Notes: generated from the letters alone by a model not told the origin. Counted from the stretch's first letter, positions 24,622 through 33,281 are shown. The stretch is 51,676 bases of DNA from Puniceicoccus vermicola (GCF_014230055.1 NZ_JACHVA010000047.1:1-51676), one strand, 5' to 3'. Numbers and translations are program-made.

Positions 24622-25833
24622 TCACCCTTCGCTCCGATGCGCTTTGAGCGTCTGGGACACGACTTGAATCACGCGGTTGCGTTCATCCGGGGTGAGCCCA
24701 GATCCGCTGGGGAGGCAGAGGCCGTGAGAATACAAATCTTCGCTGACGCTTCCGCCGAAAATCCGGTTCTCTCGGTAGAGAGGCTGGAGGTGCATGGGTT
24801 TCCAGAGCGGACGGGATTCGATGCCTTGAGCGTCGAGCGCCTTGCGGAGGAGGTCTGGGGTGACTGCGGTTGCGGACGGATCGAGGAGCAGGCAGCTGAG
24901 CCAGTAGTTGGGTTGCCCGGTAGCTCCGTAGGGGATCCAGCGGATCTCCGGATACGGGGCCAGCGCTTCTTGGTAGGCGACAAAGGTTTGTTGGCGGCTG
25001 GAGATCAGGTCGGGGAGGCGGGATAACTGCCCGCGGCCGATTGCGGCGGTTAGATTGCCCATCCGGTAGTTGAACCCGACCTCTTCATGTTGGTAGTGGG
25101 GGAGGGGCTCCTTGGCTTGGGTGGCGAGGAAGCGGGCCCGATCCGCGTCGGATTGATTTTTGGAAATGAGCATCCCGCCCCCACCAGTGGTGAGCAGCTT
25201 GTTTCCGTTGAAGGAGAAAATCCCGTAGTCCCCCTGGAGCCCGGCGGGTCCGTTGAGCGGATCGTCATGCGACGTCGGGTTTTGGTAAACGGTCCCCACC
25301 GCTTCGGCGGCATCTTGGATGAGGGAAATGCCATGAGCTCTACAAAGTGGAGCGATGCGACCGTAGTCGGCGCATTGGCCGTATAAATCCGTGCAGATCA
25401 GCGCGCGCGCGGGAGCGCCTTCCCGGGAAAGGGTCTCGAGGGCTTCGGCGAGGCAGTCCGGATCGAGATTCCAAGTGGACCGGTCACTGTCGAGAAAAAC
25501 GGGCTCGGCGCCACAGTAACGGACGGCGTTGGCGCTCGCGACAAAGGTGAAGTCGGAGACCAGCACTCGGTCGCCAGGCTCGATCCTCGAAAGAAGGAGG
25601 GCGAGGTGAAGGGCAGCGGTGCCAGAGGAGAGGGCGGTGCAGAAAAGGTCATCCCTAGGCGAACCGTCGGGATGGTATTCCCGAGAGGCCCCCGATAGAT
25701 AGCGGACCATCTCGGATTCAAACGCATCGATCTCCGGCCCCACCGGAGCCACCCAGCCCGAATCGAAAGCCCGAAGAAGAGCCTCCCTTTCCCGTGGGCC
25801 AACATCCGGCGGCGAGAGGTAAATACGATCCAT
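24622..25833 (-). CDS. DegT/DnrJ/EryC1/StrS-family aminotransferase (PglE-like)
   Basis: A 403-residue PLP enzyme that would aminate a 4-keto (or 3-keto) UDP-6-deoxy sugar. I-Y-L-S-P-P-D-V-G at the N-terminus, the cofactor loop S-S-G-T-A-A-L-H-L-A (69-78), D-L-Y-G-Q-C (149-154) and D-A-A-E-A (184-188) precede the PLP lysine K212 in F-S-F-N-G-N-K-L-L-T-T-G-G-G-G. This F-N-G-N-K form is common in PglE-type enzymes. With the membrane dehydratase at 26584 and the NeuD/PglD-like protein at 34841 it makes a three-step route. Transcribed away from the dehydratase gene. Confidence 0.9.
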   Translation of the reverse strand: MDRIYLSPPDVGPREREALLRAFDSGWVAPVGPEIDAFESEMVRYLSGASREYHPDGSPRDDLFCTALSSGTAALHLALLLSRIEPGDRVLVSDFTFVASANAVRYCGAEPVFLDSDRSTWNLDPDCLAEALETLSREGAPARALICTDLYGQCADYGRIAPLCRAHGISLIQDAAEAVGTVYQNPTSHDDPLNGPAGLQGDYGIFSFNGNKLLTTGGGGMLISKNQSDADRARFLATQAKEPLPHYQHEEVGFNYRMGNLTAAIGRGQLSRLPDLISSRQQTFVAYQEALAPYPEIRWIPYGATGQPNYWLSCLLLDPSATAVTPDLLRKALDAQGIESRPLWKPMHLQPLYRENRIFGGSVSEDLYSHGLCLPSGSGLTPDERNRVIQVVSQTLKAHRSEG

Positions 25834-26051
25834 CGAAATCTATCTATCGCGAATCCTCCCCTCGAAGCAACTACCTTTGCCGCAAGGCAAACCGACTACA
25901 GACTGCCAGTGATCCCCAGTCCACCGCCCTTACGCGAAACAGGCAAGCTGCCTGTTCTACATTCAAAGTACCACAGGCTGCTAGCCTGTGATTTCGGATA
26001 CCAAGCCGCCAGTGGGCAAAATCAGCCCTTCGCGGAATAACACGGATGGTC

Positions 26052-26462
26052 CCCCAAAGTAGTGAGAGCTTCCAGCTCTCTCATCTCCCGATGAGGTACA
26101 AAACAATTCCCGCCCCCGCGGGTGAAAAAGGTACCACAGGCTGCCAGCCTGTGTCCCCAACGCGCCCCCAGAAGTCATCCGAACCCCGCAACATAGGCAG
26201 CCTGTGCTACAAATGGATTTTCGATCCCCGTAGTCCAGATTCACCCTATTCATTCCGCAATCCGCCATGAGTCCTTCGCCATCAAGTATCCACTGCAACA
26301 CAGGCAAGCTGCCTGGGGTACATTGGGACTTGTCCCATCCACCGAACGAAACCACAGCATTTGCCGACCACCGACCACCGACCACCGACCACCGACCACC
26401 GACCACCGACCACCGACCACCGACCACCGTCCACCGACCTTCAGGTTTCCGATTCACCCTTC
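26052..26462 (+). repeat. Composite repeat B (complete module)
   Basis: Order of parts: GAGAGCT-TCC-AGCTCTC (26064-26080), CCCCCGCGGGTG palindrome, CAGGCTGCCAGCCTG (26137-26151), a spacer with GATCCCCGTAGTCCAGA, the GCCATGAGTCCTTCGCCATC block, CAGGCAAGCTGCCTG (26301-26315), the heptamer array and the TTCAGGTTTCCGATTC tail. The same order recurs in C (28813-29242) and, with a deletion, D (30780-31122). Confidence 0.8.
26364..26440 (+). repeat. Heptamer tandem array, (CCGACCA) x 9 plus edge variants
   Basis: Nine exact CCGACCA units (26364-26426), then CCGTCCA and CCGACCT. The reverse strand (TGGTCGG) has paired GG runs that could form two-layer G-quadruplexes. Confidence 0.9.
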
Positions 26463-26583
26463 ATCCCTCAATCACCCTTCATCCCTCAAAACAACTTTAC
26501 CCGTCTAAGATTCTATTTACAGTTCCCCTGTCTACTTAGTCTTTCTGTGCTCTTGGTTTTCTTCAGCTCTCTTCATCGATAAG

Positions 26584-28419
26584 ATGATTCGAATCGTTCT
26601 GCTTGCCTTGGTCTATTCGGCCCTTTTTGTCGCGGCGTTGTTGCTGGCTTACGAGGTGCGATTTGATTTTTTGATCCCGGAGTCCTATCGGGATCAGCGT
26701 TGGTGGGCGCTCCTCTATGTCTTGCCTCTCAAGTTGCTGGCCCTCTTTTGCTTTGGGCAGTTTCGGGGGTTGCTATCTTTCTTTCGGGTTCCGGATTTGA
26801 ATCGGACCTTTGCGGCTCTGTTTTTGTGCAGCCTGATCTTTTTTGCGATCCGGATATTTCCTGCTCCCGGTTTGGTGGACATCCCCCGCGGGATCATTCT
26901 CGCTGATCTTTTGTTCTCCACGGTCGGGCTGGTCGGATTTCGGATGGTTTTGCGAATCTACCGGGAAAAGAAAGGGGCGGGGCCACGGGAAAAACATCAA
27001 CGCCATCGGGTGGTGGTCATCGGTGCGGGTTCGACGGGAGCCGCTCTCGCTGCGGACCTTTTGGCCCGTCCTCAGCTCGGGTTGCATCCGGTTGTTTTCC
27101 TCGACGACGACCCGGAGAAGAAGGGAAGGCAGATCCACGGGGTTCCCATCTGGGGAAATCCGGAACAGTTGGAGGATGCCGCTGAACGCTTTTCGGCTAC
27201 TCGGATTGTCATCGCGGTGCCAACCCTCCAGGCGCGGCGAATTCGCGAAATTTTGAAGACCGCCGGAAACGTCGGGTTGGAGACGGTGATTGTCCCGAGC
27301 CTCCACGAGCTTTCGAGCGGACGGATCCGTGTTGAAGAGATGAGGCGGGTTGAGGTGGAAGATCTCTTGGGGCGGGAGTCGGTCCCGATCAAGGTCGACC
27401 TCATTCGAAAGATTGTCGAAGGGCAGACGGTTCTCGTTACCGGAGCGGGTGGAAGTATCGGCTCTGAACTGGTGCGCCAGTTGGCGACCCTGTCCCCGAA
27501 GAAACTGTTGTTGATCGACGCGGCCGAGAATGCCCTCTTCGAGATCGTAGAAGAGATGAGAGAGGGGTTTCCCGGGGTGGACCTGGAATCGTGGGTGCTC
27601 GATTATCGAGAGTGGGCGATCACTCGCCGCATTCTGGAAACGCAGCCGCCTTCGGTGATCTTTCATGCAGCTGCCTATAAACATGTTCCCCTGATGGAGT
27701 CCCAGCCTCGGGAGGCTGTCCTGAACAATTTTCTCGGGACCTACCAACTGTCGAAGCTCGCCATCGAGTTTGGGGTGGAGCGCTTTGTTCTCATCTCGAC
27801 CGATAAGGCGATCAACCCGACGAGTGTGATGGGCTGCTCGAAGCGAATGGCCGAAATCGCTCTCCAGAGCCTTCAAAGGGAATCGCAGAATACGAAGTTC
27901 CTTGCGGTGCGTTTCGGAAATGTTCTTGGCTCCTCCGGGAGTGTAATTCCCACCTTTCGACGCCAGATCGCCCGGGGCGGACCCGTGACCGTGACGCATC
28001 CAGAGGTCACCCGCTATTTCATGACCATCTCTGAAGCGGTAGGCCTCGTCTTGCAGGCGGCTTCGCTGGGGGAGGGAGGCGAAATCTTTCTCCTCGAAAT
28101 GGGCGACCCCATCAAGATCATCGACCTCGCCCGACAGATGATTCAGCTGAGCGGATACGAGCCGGAAACGGAGATTGAAATTGAGATCACCGGTCTCCGT
28201 CCGGGAGAAAAATTGTTCGAAGAACTGAACTACGACACCGAGACCTCCGACGAAACCAATCACCCCAGAATCCGTCGTCTCCAATGCCTCTCGGCGAGGA
28301 CGGAAAGGTTTGAAGAGTGGATCGCCGAACTCGAAAAAGACCTCCTCACCCTCTCCCGGGAAGAGCTAAAGAAAAAGATCGCCGAGCGGGTCCCCGAATA
28401 CCAACCCTTCGTCGAATAA
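26584..28419 (+). CDS. Membrane-bound nucleotide-sugar 4,6-dehydratase (PglF/WbpM/CapD-like)
   Basis: A 611-residue enzyme converting UDP-GlcNAc (likely) to a UDP-4-keto-6-deoxy sugar at the inner membrane. Four N-terminal membrane helices (about 1-125) are followed by a first Rossmann domain (V-V-V-I-G-A-G-S-T-G) and the catalytic SDR domain with V-L-V-T-G-A-G-G-S-I-G-S-E-L. The active site I-S-T-D-K-A-I-N-P-T-S-V-M-G-C-S-K-R has Met416 where Tyr is usual, with K420, as in the PglF/WbpM group. The last five codons and the stop coincide with the start of a 190-bp repeat unit. Confidence 0.92.
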   Translation: MIRIVLLALVYSALFVAALLLAYEVRFDFLIPESYRDQRWWALLYVLPLKLLALFCFGQFRGLLSFFRVPDLNRTFAALFLCSLIFFAIRIFPAPGLVDIPRGIILADLLFSTVGLVGFRMVLRIYREKKGAGPREKHQRHRVVVIGAGSTGAALAADLLARPQLGLHPVVFLDDDPEKKGRQIHGVPIWGNPEQLEDAAERFSATRIVIAVPTLQARRIREILKTAGNVGLETVIVPSLHELSSGRIRVEEMRRVEVEDLLGRESVPIKVDLIRKIVEGQTVLVTGAGGSIGSELVRQLATLSPKKLLLIDAAENALFEIVEEMREGFPGVDLESWVLDYREWAITRRILETQPPSVIFHAAAYKHVPLMESQPREAVLNNFLGTYQLSKLAIEFGVERFVLISTDKAINPTSVMGCSKRMAEIALQSLQRESQNTKFLAVRFGNVLGSSGSVIPTFRRQIARGGPVTVTHPEVTRYFMTISEAVGLVLQAASLGEGGEIFLLEMGDPIKIIDLARQMIQLSGYEPETEIEIEITGLRPGEKLFEELNYDTETSDETNHPRIRRLQCLSARTERFEEWIAELEKDLLTLSREELKKKIAERVPEYQPFVE

Positions 28420-28910
28420 CCCACGCGGCTCCCCCAAAAGTAGTGAGAGCTTCCAGCTCTCTCATCTCCCGATAGGGTCCAAAACAATTTCCGCCCCCGC
28501 GGGTGAAAAAGTGTCCCCCAGGCTGCCAGCGAGTAATCCTGAGCTCGTCGAAGGGCCTGCGATTTCGGATCCCAAGCCGCTAGTGGAGAAAACCAGCCCT
28601 TCGCCGAATAACCCGAACGGTCCCCCAAAGTAGTGAGAGCTTCCAGCTCTCTCATCTCCCGATAGGGTCCAAAACAATTTCCGCCCCCGCGGGTGAAAAA
28701 GTGTCCCCCAGGCTGCCAGTGAGTAATCCTGAGCTCGTCGAAGGGCCTGCGATTTCGGATCCTAAGCCGCTAGTGGGGAAAACAAGCCTTTCGCCGAATA
28801 ACCCGAACGGTACCCCAAAGTAGTGAGAGCTTCCAGCTCTCTCATCTCCCGATAGGGGTACAAAACAATTCCCGCCCCCGCGGGTGAAAAAGGTACCACA
28901 GGCTGCCAGC
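28405..28910 (+). repeat. 190-bp tandem repeat, about 2.6 units
   Basis: Units begin at 28405, 28597 and 28787. Each carries CCTTCGCCGAATAACCC (first unit slightly different), GAGAGCT-TCC-AGCTCTC (28445, 28635, 28825; spacing exactly 190), a CCCCCGCGGGTG palindrome and CAGGCTGCCAGC. The first two units contain a CCTGAGCTCGTCGAAGG insertion. The first unit overlaps the last codons of the dehydratase gene. Confidence 0.85.
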
Positions 28911-29242
28911 CTGTGTCCCCAACGCGCCCCCAGAAGTCATCCGAACCCCGCAACCCAAGCAGCCTGCGAGTGCGACAAATGGATTTCCGATCCCCGTAGT
29001 CCAGATTCACCCTATTCATTCCGCAATCCGCCATGAGTCCTTCGCCATCAAGTATCCACTGCAACACAGGCAGGCTGCCTGTGCTACATTGGGACTTGCC
29101 CCATTCGCCAACCGAAACCACAGACTTTGCTGTCCACCGTCCACCGTCCACCGTCCACCGTCCACCGTCCACCGTCCACCGTCCACCGTCCACCGTCCAC
29201 CGTCCACCGGCCACCGACCACCGACCTTCAGGTTTCCGATTC
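28813..29242 (+). repeat. Composite repeat C (complete module)
   Basis: Begins in the third 190-bp unit and continues exactly as composite B: CAGGCTGCCAGCCTG (28899-28913), spacer, GCCATGAGTCCTTCGCCATC block, CAGGCAGGCTGCCTG (29067-29081), heptamer array, TTCAGGTTTCCGATTC tail. It fills the space between the dehydratase and ATPase genes. Confidence 0.8.
29130..29227 (+). repeat. Heptamer tandem array, (CCGTCCA) x 10 plus edge variants
   Basis: CTGTCCA, then ten exact CCGTCCA units (29137-29206), then CCGGCCA, CCGACCA and CCGACCT. The dominant unit differs by one base from that of composite B, while the right-edge units are the B type. Confidence 0.9.
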
Positions 29243-29304
29243 AGGGTTGTTTTAGATTAACGATTTGACGAAATGTATGCTTTTTTGTCAAATAATTGAT
29301 CAAA

Positions 29305-30501
29305 ATGTTGATATCATCAATTCTAGAGTTGGACCGTAGGGCCAAAGAACTCGGTCGCCGTCGTGGGTTGAGGCGGGCGTTGTTTGCTTCGCTGAGCGTG
29401 GATGACGGGCGCCACTTTAATGGAATTGTCGGTCCCAGAGGAGCTGGCAAAACGATTCTTTTGCAGCAGCTCGCGGCCTCGACCGATGACAGCATCTACA
29501 TTTCGTTGGACACATTGCCGCGCGATGTGGATCTGTATGCGTTGGTTCGGGAACTGGCCGAAGGGTATCAATACCGACGGTTTTTTTTGGACGAAATTCA
29601 TTTCGCCGACAAGGGGTTGGGGGCTCTGAAGCAAATTTATGATTTTTTGGATGTCCGAATTTATTTTACGAGTTCGGTTGCGCTGCGAATCCGAGAATCC
29701 GTTTACGATCTGGCGCGACGCGTCAAATTACATGCGCTCGATTATTTTTCGTACCGGGAGTATCTTGAGTTTAAGCATGGCGAAGTCTTGCCGCGCTTGG
29801 AATGGAACGCTCTGCTGGAGGGAGCGGTCGCACCGGAGTATCTACGGGCGGGTGATCGCTTTGGTTCCTATCTGGCCGGCGGTTTGATTCCTTTCGCATT
29901 GGAAGAGCCGGATCCTTTTCCTCTACTTGAAGCGACCTTGGAGGCGATCATTGCAAAGGATATTCCGAATTCCCTGAGGTTACGGGTGGATGAGTTGGAG
30001 ACTCTACGCCGGATGATCGCCTTTGTCGGTCGATCGGATGTGGACGGAATCAACTACAGCAGCCTTTCCAGTAATCTCGGCATCACCAAATACAAGGCAG
30101 AGCAATACGCGGCGGCCTTCGAGAATGCGTTCATTCTGCAGCGCATTTTTCCCGCGGGGACCAATGTCCTGAAAGAGCCGAAAGTTCTGCTGATGCCCCC
30201 AATCCGAAGGCTGTATCGCCCGCTCGAAGAAGTGCGTGGAGGTCTACGGGAAGACTTTTTTGCACTGGCTATGCGCCAGGCGGGACGGGAGCTGAACTAC
30301 TTGAAATCAACGCGGGGTGCGAAAACCCCCGATTTCCTGCTGCAGTTGGATGGCCAAAACTGGGTTTTCGAGATTGGTGGGAAGGGAAAAGGACGTAGCC
30401 AATTCAAGGGAGTTCGAGCCGATCGTAAGATCGTCATGGCCGATGGAGGGGGCTTCGCTACCGATCGAATGCCCCTGCACTTGGTTGGCTTCTTGGCGTA
30501 G
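29305..30501 (+). CDS. AAA-family ATPase with DUF4143-like C-terminus (COG1373 type)
   Basis: A 398-residue ATP-binding protein. Walker A is G-P-R-G-A-G-K-T (43-50), Walker B is R-F-F-L-D-E-I-H (D96, E97), and a sensor-like T-S-S-V-A-L follows. The C-terminal third looks like the DUF4143/nuclease-like domain (K-T-P-D-F-L-L-Q-L-D-G-Q-N-W-V-F-E-I-G-G-K). These proteins are common, often transferred, and of unclear role. ATG 29305 is chosen over an in-frame TTG at 29296. It is isolated between composite repeats C and D and has no evident link to polysaccharide synthesis. Confidence 0.8.
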   Translation: MLISSILELDRRAKELGRRRGLRRALFASLSVDDGRHFNGIVGPRGAGKTILLQQLAASTDDSIYISLDTLPRDVDLYALVRELAEGYQYRRFFLDEIHFADKGLGALKQIYDFLDVRIYFTSSVALRIRESVYDLARRVKLHALDYFSYREYLEFKHGEVLPRLEWNALLEGAVAPEYLRAGDRFGSYLAGGLIPFALEEPDPFPLLEATLEAIIAKDIPNSLRLRVDELETLRRMIAFVGRSDVDGINYSSLSSNLGITKYKAEQYAAAFENAFILQRIFPAGTNVLKEPKVLLMPPIRRLYRPLEEVRGGLREDFFALAMRQAGRELNYLKSTRGAKTPDFLLQLDGQNWVFEIGGKGKGRSQFKGVRADRKIVMADGGGFATDRMPLHLVGFLA

Positions 30502-30779
30502 CCGTGTTTTCCGCCAAAAGTGACTGAAATCGCACGGTCCCTTTCGTTCATCGCCATCGCTCCCAGAGCTTTGCGCGGGCGATGCCGGAAGAAATCCCCG
30601 ACGATCGTGTCACGGAGAAGTCAGTCGGAACATCGAATTTTCAAGGTTTGATGGTTGCGGTGCTGGGCGGAATCAAAGCCGCGCAAGGCGCAAATTTTAG
30701 ATGCGGTGAACCCGAATACCCAGAGTTCTCTTAGCGTACCACAGGCTGCCAGCCTGTGATGGAGGTGCCGCCTGAGCGG

Positions 30780-31122
30780 CCCCCAAAGTAGTGAGAGCTT
30801 CCAGCTCTCTCATCTCCCGATAAGGTCCAAAACAATTCCCGCCCCCAGAAGCCATCCGAACCCCGCAACCCAAGCAGCCTGCGAGTGCGACAAATGGATT
30901 TCCGATCCCCGTAGTCCAGAATCAATGGATCCACGATGCACCATACTCATTTAGCAATCCGCCATGAGTCCTTCGCCATCAAGTATCCACTGCAACACAG
31001 GCAAGTTGCCTAGGGTACGTTTCGACTTGCCCAATCCACCGAACGAAACCACAGCATTTGCCGACCACCGACCACCGACCACCGACCACCGACTTTCAGG
31101 TTTCCGATTCATCCTTCCTCCC
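30780..31122 (+). repeat. Composite repeat D (internal deletion)
   Basis: Same order as B and C, starting with GAGAGCT-TCC-AGCTCTC (30793-30809). The part between two CGCCCCC direct repeats is missing (junction at 30840-30846), removing the CCCCCGCGGGTG and CAGGCTGCCAGCCTG palindromes. CAGGCAAGTTGCCTA (30998-31012) and a short array (31061-31088) follow. It runs up to the stop of the FkbH gene. Confidence 0.8.
31061..31095 (+). repeat. Heptamer tandem array, (CCGACCA) x 4 plus CCGACTT
   Basis: Shortest of the complete arrays. Left flank GAAACCACAGCATTTG and right flank TTCAGGTTTCCGATTC are the same as in composite B. Confidence 0.85.
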
Positions 31123-33270
31123 TCAATCACCCCCAACCGTCCGTTGAAACAGAAACACTCCGTCTTTCTCCCCGATGGCTTCAAAACCATGCTGTCGGTA
31201 AAAGTTGGAGACGAGATCATTCTTGGGGGTGGGGCGATAGATGCCTTGGAGATGGGTCGCTCCGGATTGACGGGCGGCTTCGGTGACCGTCTCGAGCATC
31301 TGGGCCTCAAGTTTTCGGCCAATGACGCGGCAGCTCATGAGAAAGCTGTCGAGGGTCCAAGTGGTCTCGCCGCACTCGGCGATCACCAGTCCCACCAGTC
31401 CGTTGTCGCCAAAGCGGTCTTCGAGGGCAAACCACTGGGTCCAGATGTGAGGATCATTGACAAGGCGTTCTAGCTGCTCGGGAGAGTGCCGCCGTGAAGT
31501 CAGGTTAAACTGATTGGTGCGCTGGATGAGTTGGGCAATCCGTTGCAGGTGAAGGGAGTCAAATGGGCCCGATCGCACCTGCATCTGTAAACTGGCCAAA
31601 TAACTTTCAAGGGAGGGCGCTTCCTCTTTCGCTTGGTTGCGTAGTTTCTGCGAGCGATACAGGGCGTGGCGGTTGCGATCTTCTGCGGAGACGTGCAGCG
31701 ATTCAAACCAGCGTCCCCGGTCGAGGGTTTCTACATAGCGGGTGGGATCGTCGGGGAGTTGAACGACTGCGACCTCAGGATGGCGACTCCGGATCCAGTC
31801 GCACTCTACGGGGCTGTCGTCGACAAAGACGAGACTGTCGAGCCCGAGGTTGATTTGTTTGGCGATTGCCCGGAGGTTTTGGTCCTTCGGATCCCAGTTC
31901 GCGACAAAGGCGACGAAATCATTGAGCCGAAGTCGCATTCCGTCGTGAGTTTCAAACGGGATGCGAGCTTCGGTTTCGTTGTTTTTGGAACAGACGGCGA
32001 GGAGAATTCCCCTGGCTTTGAGTTCGAGGAGATATTCCTGGAAAGCGGTGAAGGCTTCGCCAGTCGGAGTCTCCGGGCCTACCTGAATCCCCTCAATGCC
32101 ATCTTCTCCGATGACGCCTCCCCAGAGAGTGTTGTCGAGGTCGAGGACGAGGACTTTGCGGGTTTGGCCGGCTTGGGCGCGGAGGAGGGCGGTAATCTCG
32201 TCGGCGAGTGCCGGGACTGCCGGAGTGGCTGGATGCTGGCGGGCGATGTGCCAAAGGCGATCGTCGTTCCAAATGGTTTCACCTAAACCGGATTGTAGAC
32301 GGCCGCTGTCGAGAAAGTTAACGAACGGTGGGGGCGAATTTAGAATCTCTGCATTCAGCTGGTGAATACGTGCCGAGAGTCCGGAGCGGAGGGTTGTGGA
32401 AAGGTTTCCGTCGGAGGGATGGTGCGGCAGGTCGCAGGTTTGTTGGAGGATCCGGCAGGAGTGGTTTGCTGTGATGGCGGTCCAGCGGTCTCGAATGGAT
32501 TGGGCCTGACGGTCGATCCAGGTTTCGGCGGATTCGTTCTCGGAGAGAGGTTCGAGCTGACGGTAATTGAGTCCGAGGATGACGACGTCGGGGCGAAACT
32601 CGTACAGAGGGGAGTCGGGATCCCGAATAAACGGGGTCACGTTGTCGAAGGGAGGAGTCAGGAGCTTGAGCTGTATCCCGGAGGCGTATCCCTTGGCGGT
32701 GAGAATGGGGAGGATCAGCTGCGGGGCACTGCTGAAAAGAAAGGCAACCTTGAGGGGGATGAGTTCGGGAAGTGTGTCGGCCTTCTCAATACGGCGATAG
32801 AGACGGGCCGCTTTTTGGAGGAGGCTGTAGTCGCGGGATTCCCGGGTGGCGGTGCTGAGCCATTGCCAGGCGTCGTCCCATTGGATTGCCTTGATGGCGC
32901 ATTGGGCCGCGTCGAGGAGAAGGCGCGGGGAGAGGGGTTGCGGGATCAAGCCTCGATAAAACGAAAGTGCCTGTGAGGGATCGCTGGCCGCGGTGAGGGC
33001 GCGGGCGAGTAGCCACTGGCTCGGAGGGTTTTGCGACCATGGGCCAGGGATGGAGAGGAATCCAGCCTCCTGCAGGGCAGGAAATGATTCCGTTTGTTCG
33101 CAGAGGCGGAGAAAGGCATCGATCCACTCTTCCCGGATCTGGGGGAGTGTGCCGGCGTTTGAAGCCCAGGTAGAGAGGAGTTGTTCGGGGGATGCACTCT
33201 CCAGAAGGCGAACCAGAGTCGATTCGGGAAATCGCTGCAGGTGTTCCAGGGAGAGTTCGAGAGACGACAT
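31123..33270 (-). CDS. HAD-IIIC family FkbH-like protein
   Basis: A 715-residue protein of the FkbH family, which dephosphorylates and loads a glyceryl group from 1,3-bisphosphoglycerate onto an acyl carrier protein. An N-terminal helical region (1-165) is unusual in length; an SGNH-like domain (about 170-345) precedes the HAD domain with V-L-D-L-D-N-T-L-W-G-G-V (D377, D379), C-S-K-N-N and V-F-V-D-D-S-P-V-E. The C-terminus is a GNAT-like fold (F-G-D-N-G-L-V-G). It is the last gene of a five-gene operon with two ACP genes and KAS III, 11 nt after the second ACP gene. The glyceryl substrate is family knowledge, not shown here. Confidence 0.85.
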   Translation of the reverse strand: MSSLELSLEHLQRFPESTLVRLLESASPEQLLSTWASNAGTLPQIREEWIDAFLRLCEQTESFPALQEAGFLSIPGPWSQNPPSQWLLARALTAASDPSQALSFYRGLIPQPLSPRLLLDAAQCAIKAIQWDDAWQWLSTATRESRDYSLLQKAARLYRRIEKADTLPELIPLKVAFLFSSAPQLILPILTAKGYASGIQLKLLTPPFDNVTPFIRDPDSPLYEFRPDVVILGLNYRQLEPLSENESAETWIDRQAQSIRDRWTAITANHSCRILQQTCDLPHHPSDGNLSTTLRSGLSARIHQLNAEILNSPPPFVNFLDSGRLQSGLGETIWNDDRLWHIARQHPATPAVPALADEITALLRAQAGQTRKVLVLDLDNTLWGGVIGEDGIEGIQVGPETPTGEAFTAFQEYLLELKARGILLAVCSKNNETEARIPFETHDGMRLRLNDFVAFVANWDPKDQNLRAIAKQINLGLDSLVFVDDSPVECDWIRSRHPEVAVVQLPDDPTRYVETLDRGRWFESLHVSAEDRNRHALYRSQKLRNQAKEEAPSLESYLASLQMQVRSGPFDSLHLQRIAQLIQRTNQFNLTSRRHSPEQLERLVNDPHIWTQWFALEDRFGDNGLVGLVIAECGETTWTLDSFLMSCRVIGRKLEAQMLETVTEAARQSGATHLQGIYRPTPKNDLVSNFYRQHGFEAIGEKDGVFLFQRTVGGD

Positions 33271-33281
33271 CGGAGAAGCCT

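Larger units (their letters stand above)
25834..26583 (+). other. Divergent intergenic region with composite repeat
   Basis: Lies between the start of the aminotransferase gene (minus) and the dehydratase gene (plus). It holds single palindromes at 25940-25954 and 25974-25988 and then composite repeat B. About 120 bp before the dehydratase ATG is free of repeats and must hold its promoter; no consensus is clear. Confidence 0.6.
30502..31122 (+). other. Convergent intergenic region with composite repeat D
   Basis: The first ~230 bp (30502-30730) show no repeat and no convincing gene; they may be remnant DNA. A palindrome CAGGCTGCCAGCCTG follows at 30742-30756, then composite repeat D. Confidence 0.6.

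Noticed and set aside
26773-28284. 503-codon open frame antisense to the 4,6-dehydratase gene
   Set aside because: Shadow of a high-GC gene; no recognisable domains, and the plus strand encodes a complete known enzyme.
24292-29214. Open frames with heptapeptide repeats (such as V-V-G-C-R-L-S) on both strands at 24.3-24.6, 26.0-26.5 and 28.8-29.2 kb
   Set aside because: They are translations of the 7-bp tandem arrays; 21 bp gives a repeating heptapeptide in every frame. No start signals or family features.
24449-31095. Possible CRISPR arrays
   Set aside because: Repeats are 7 bp, contiguous, with no spacers and no cas genes.
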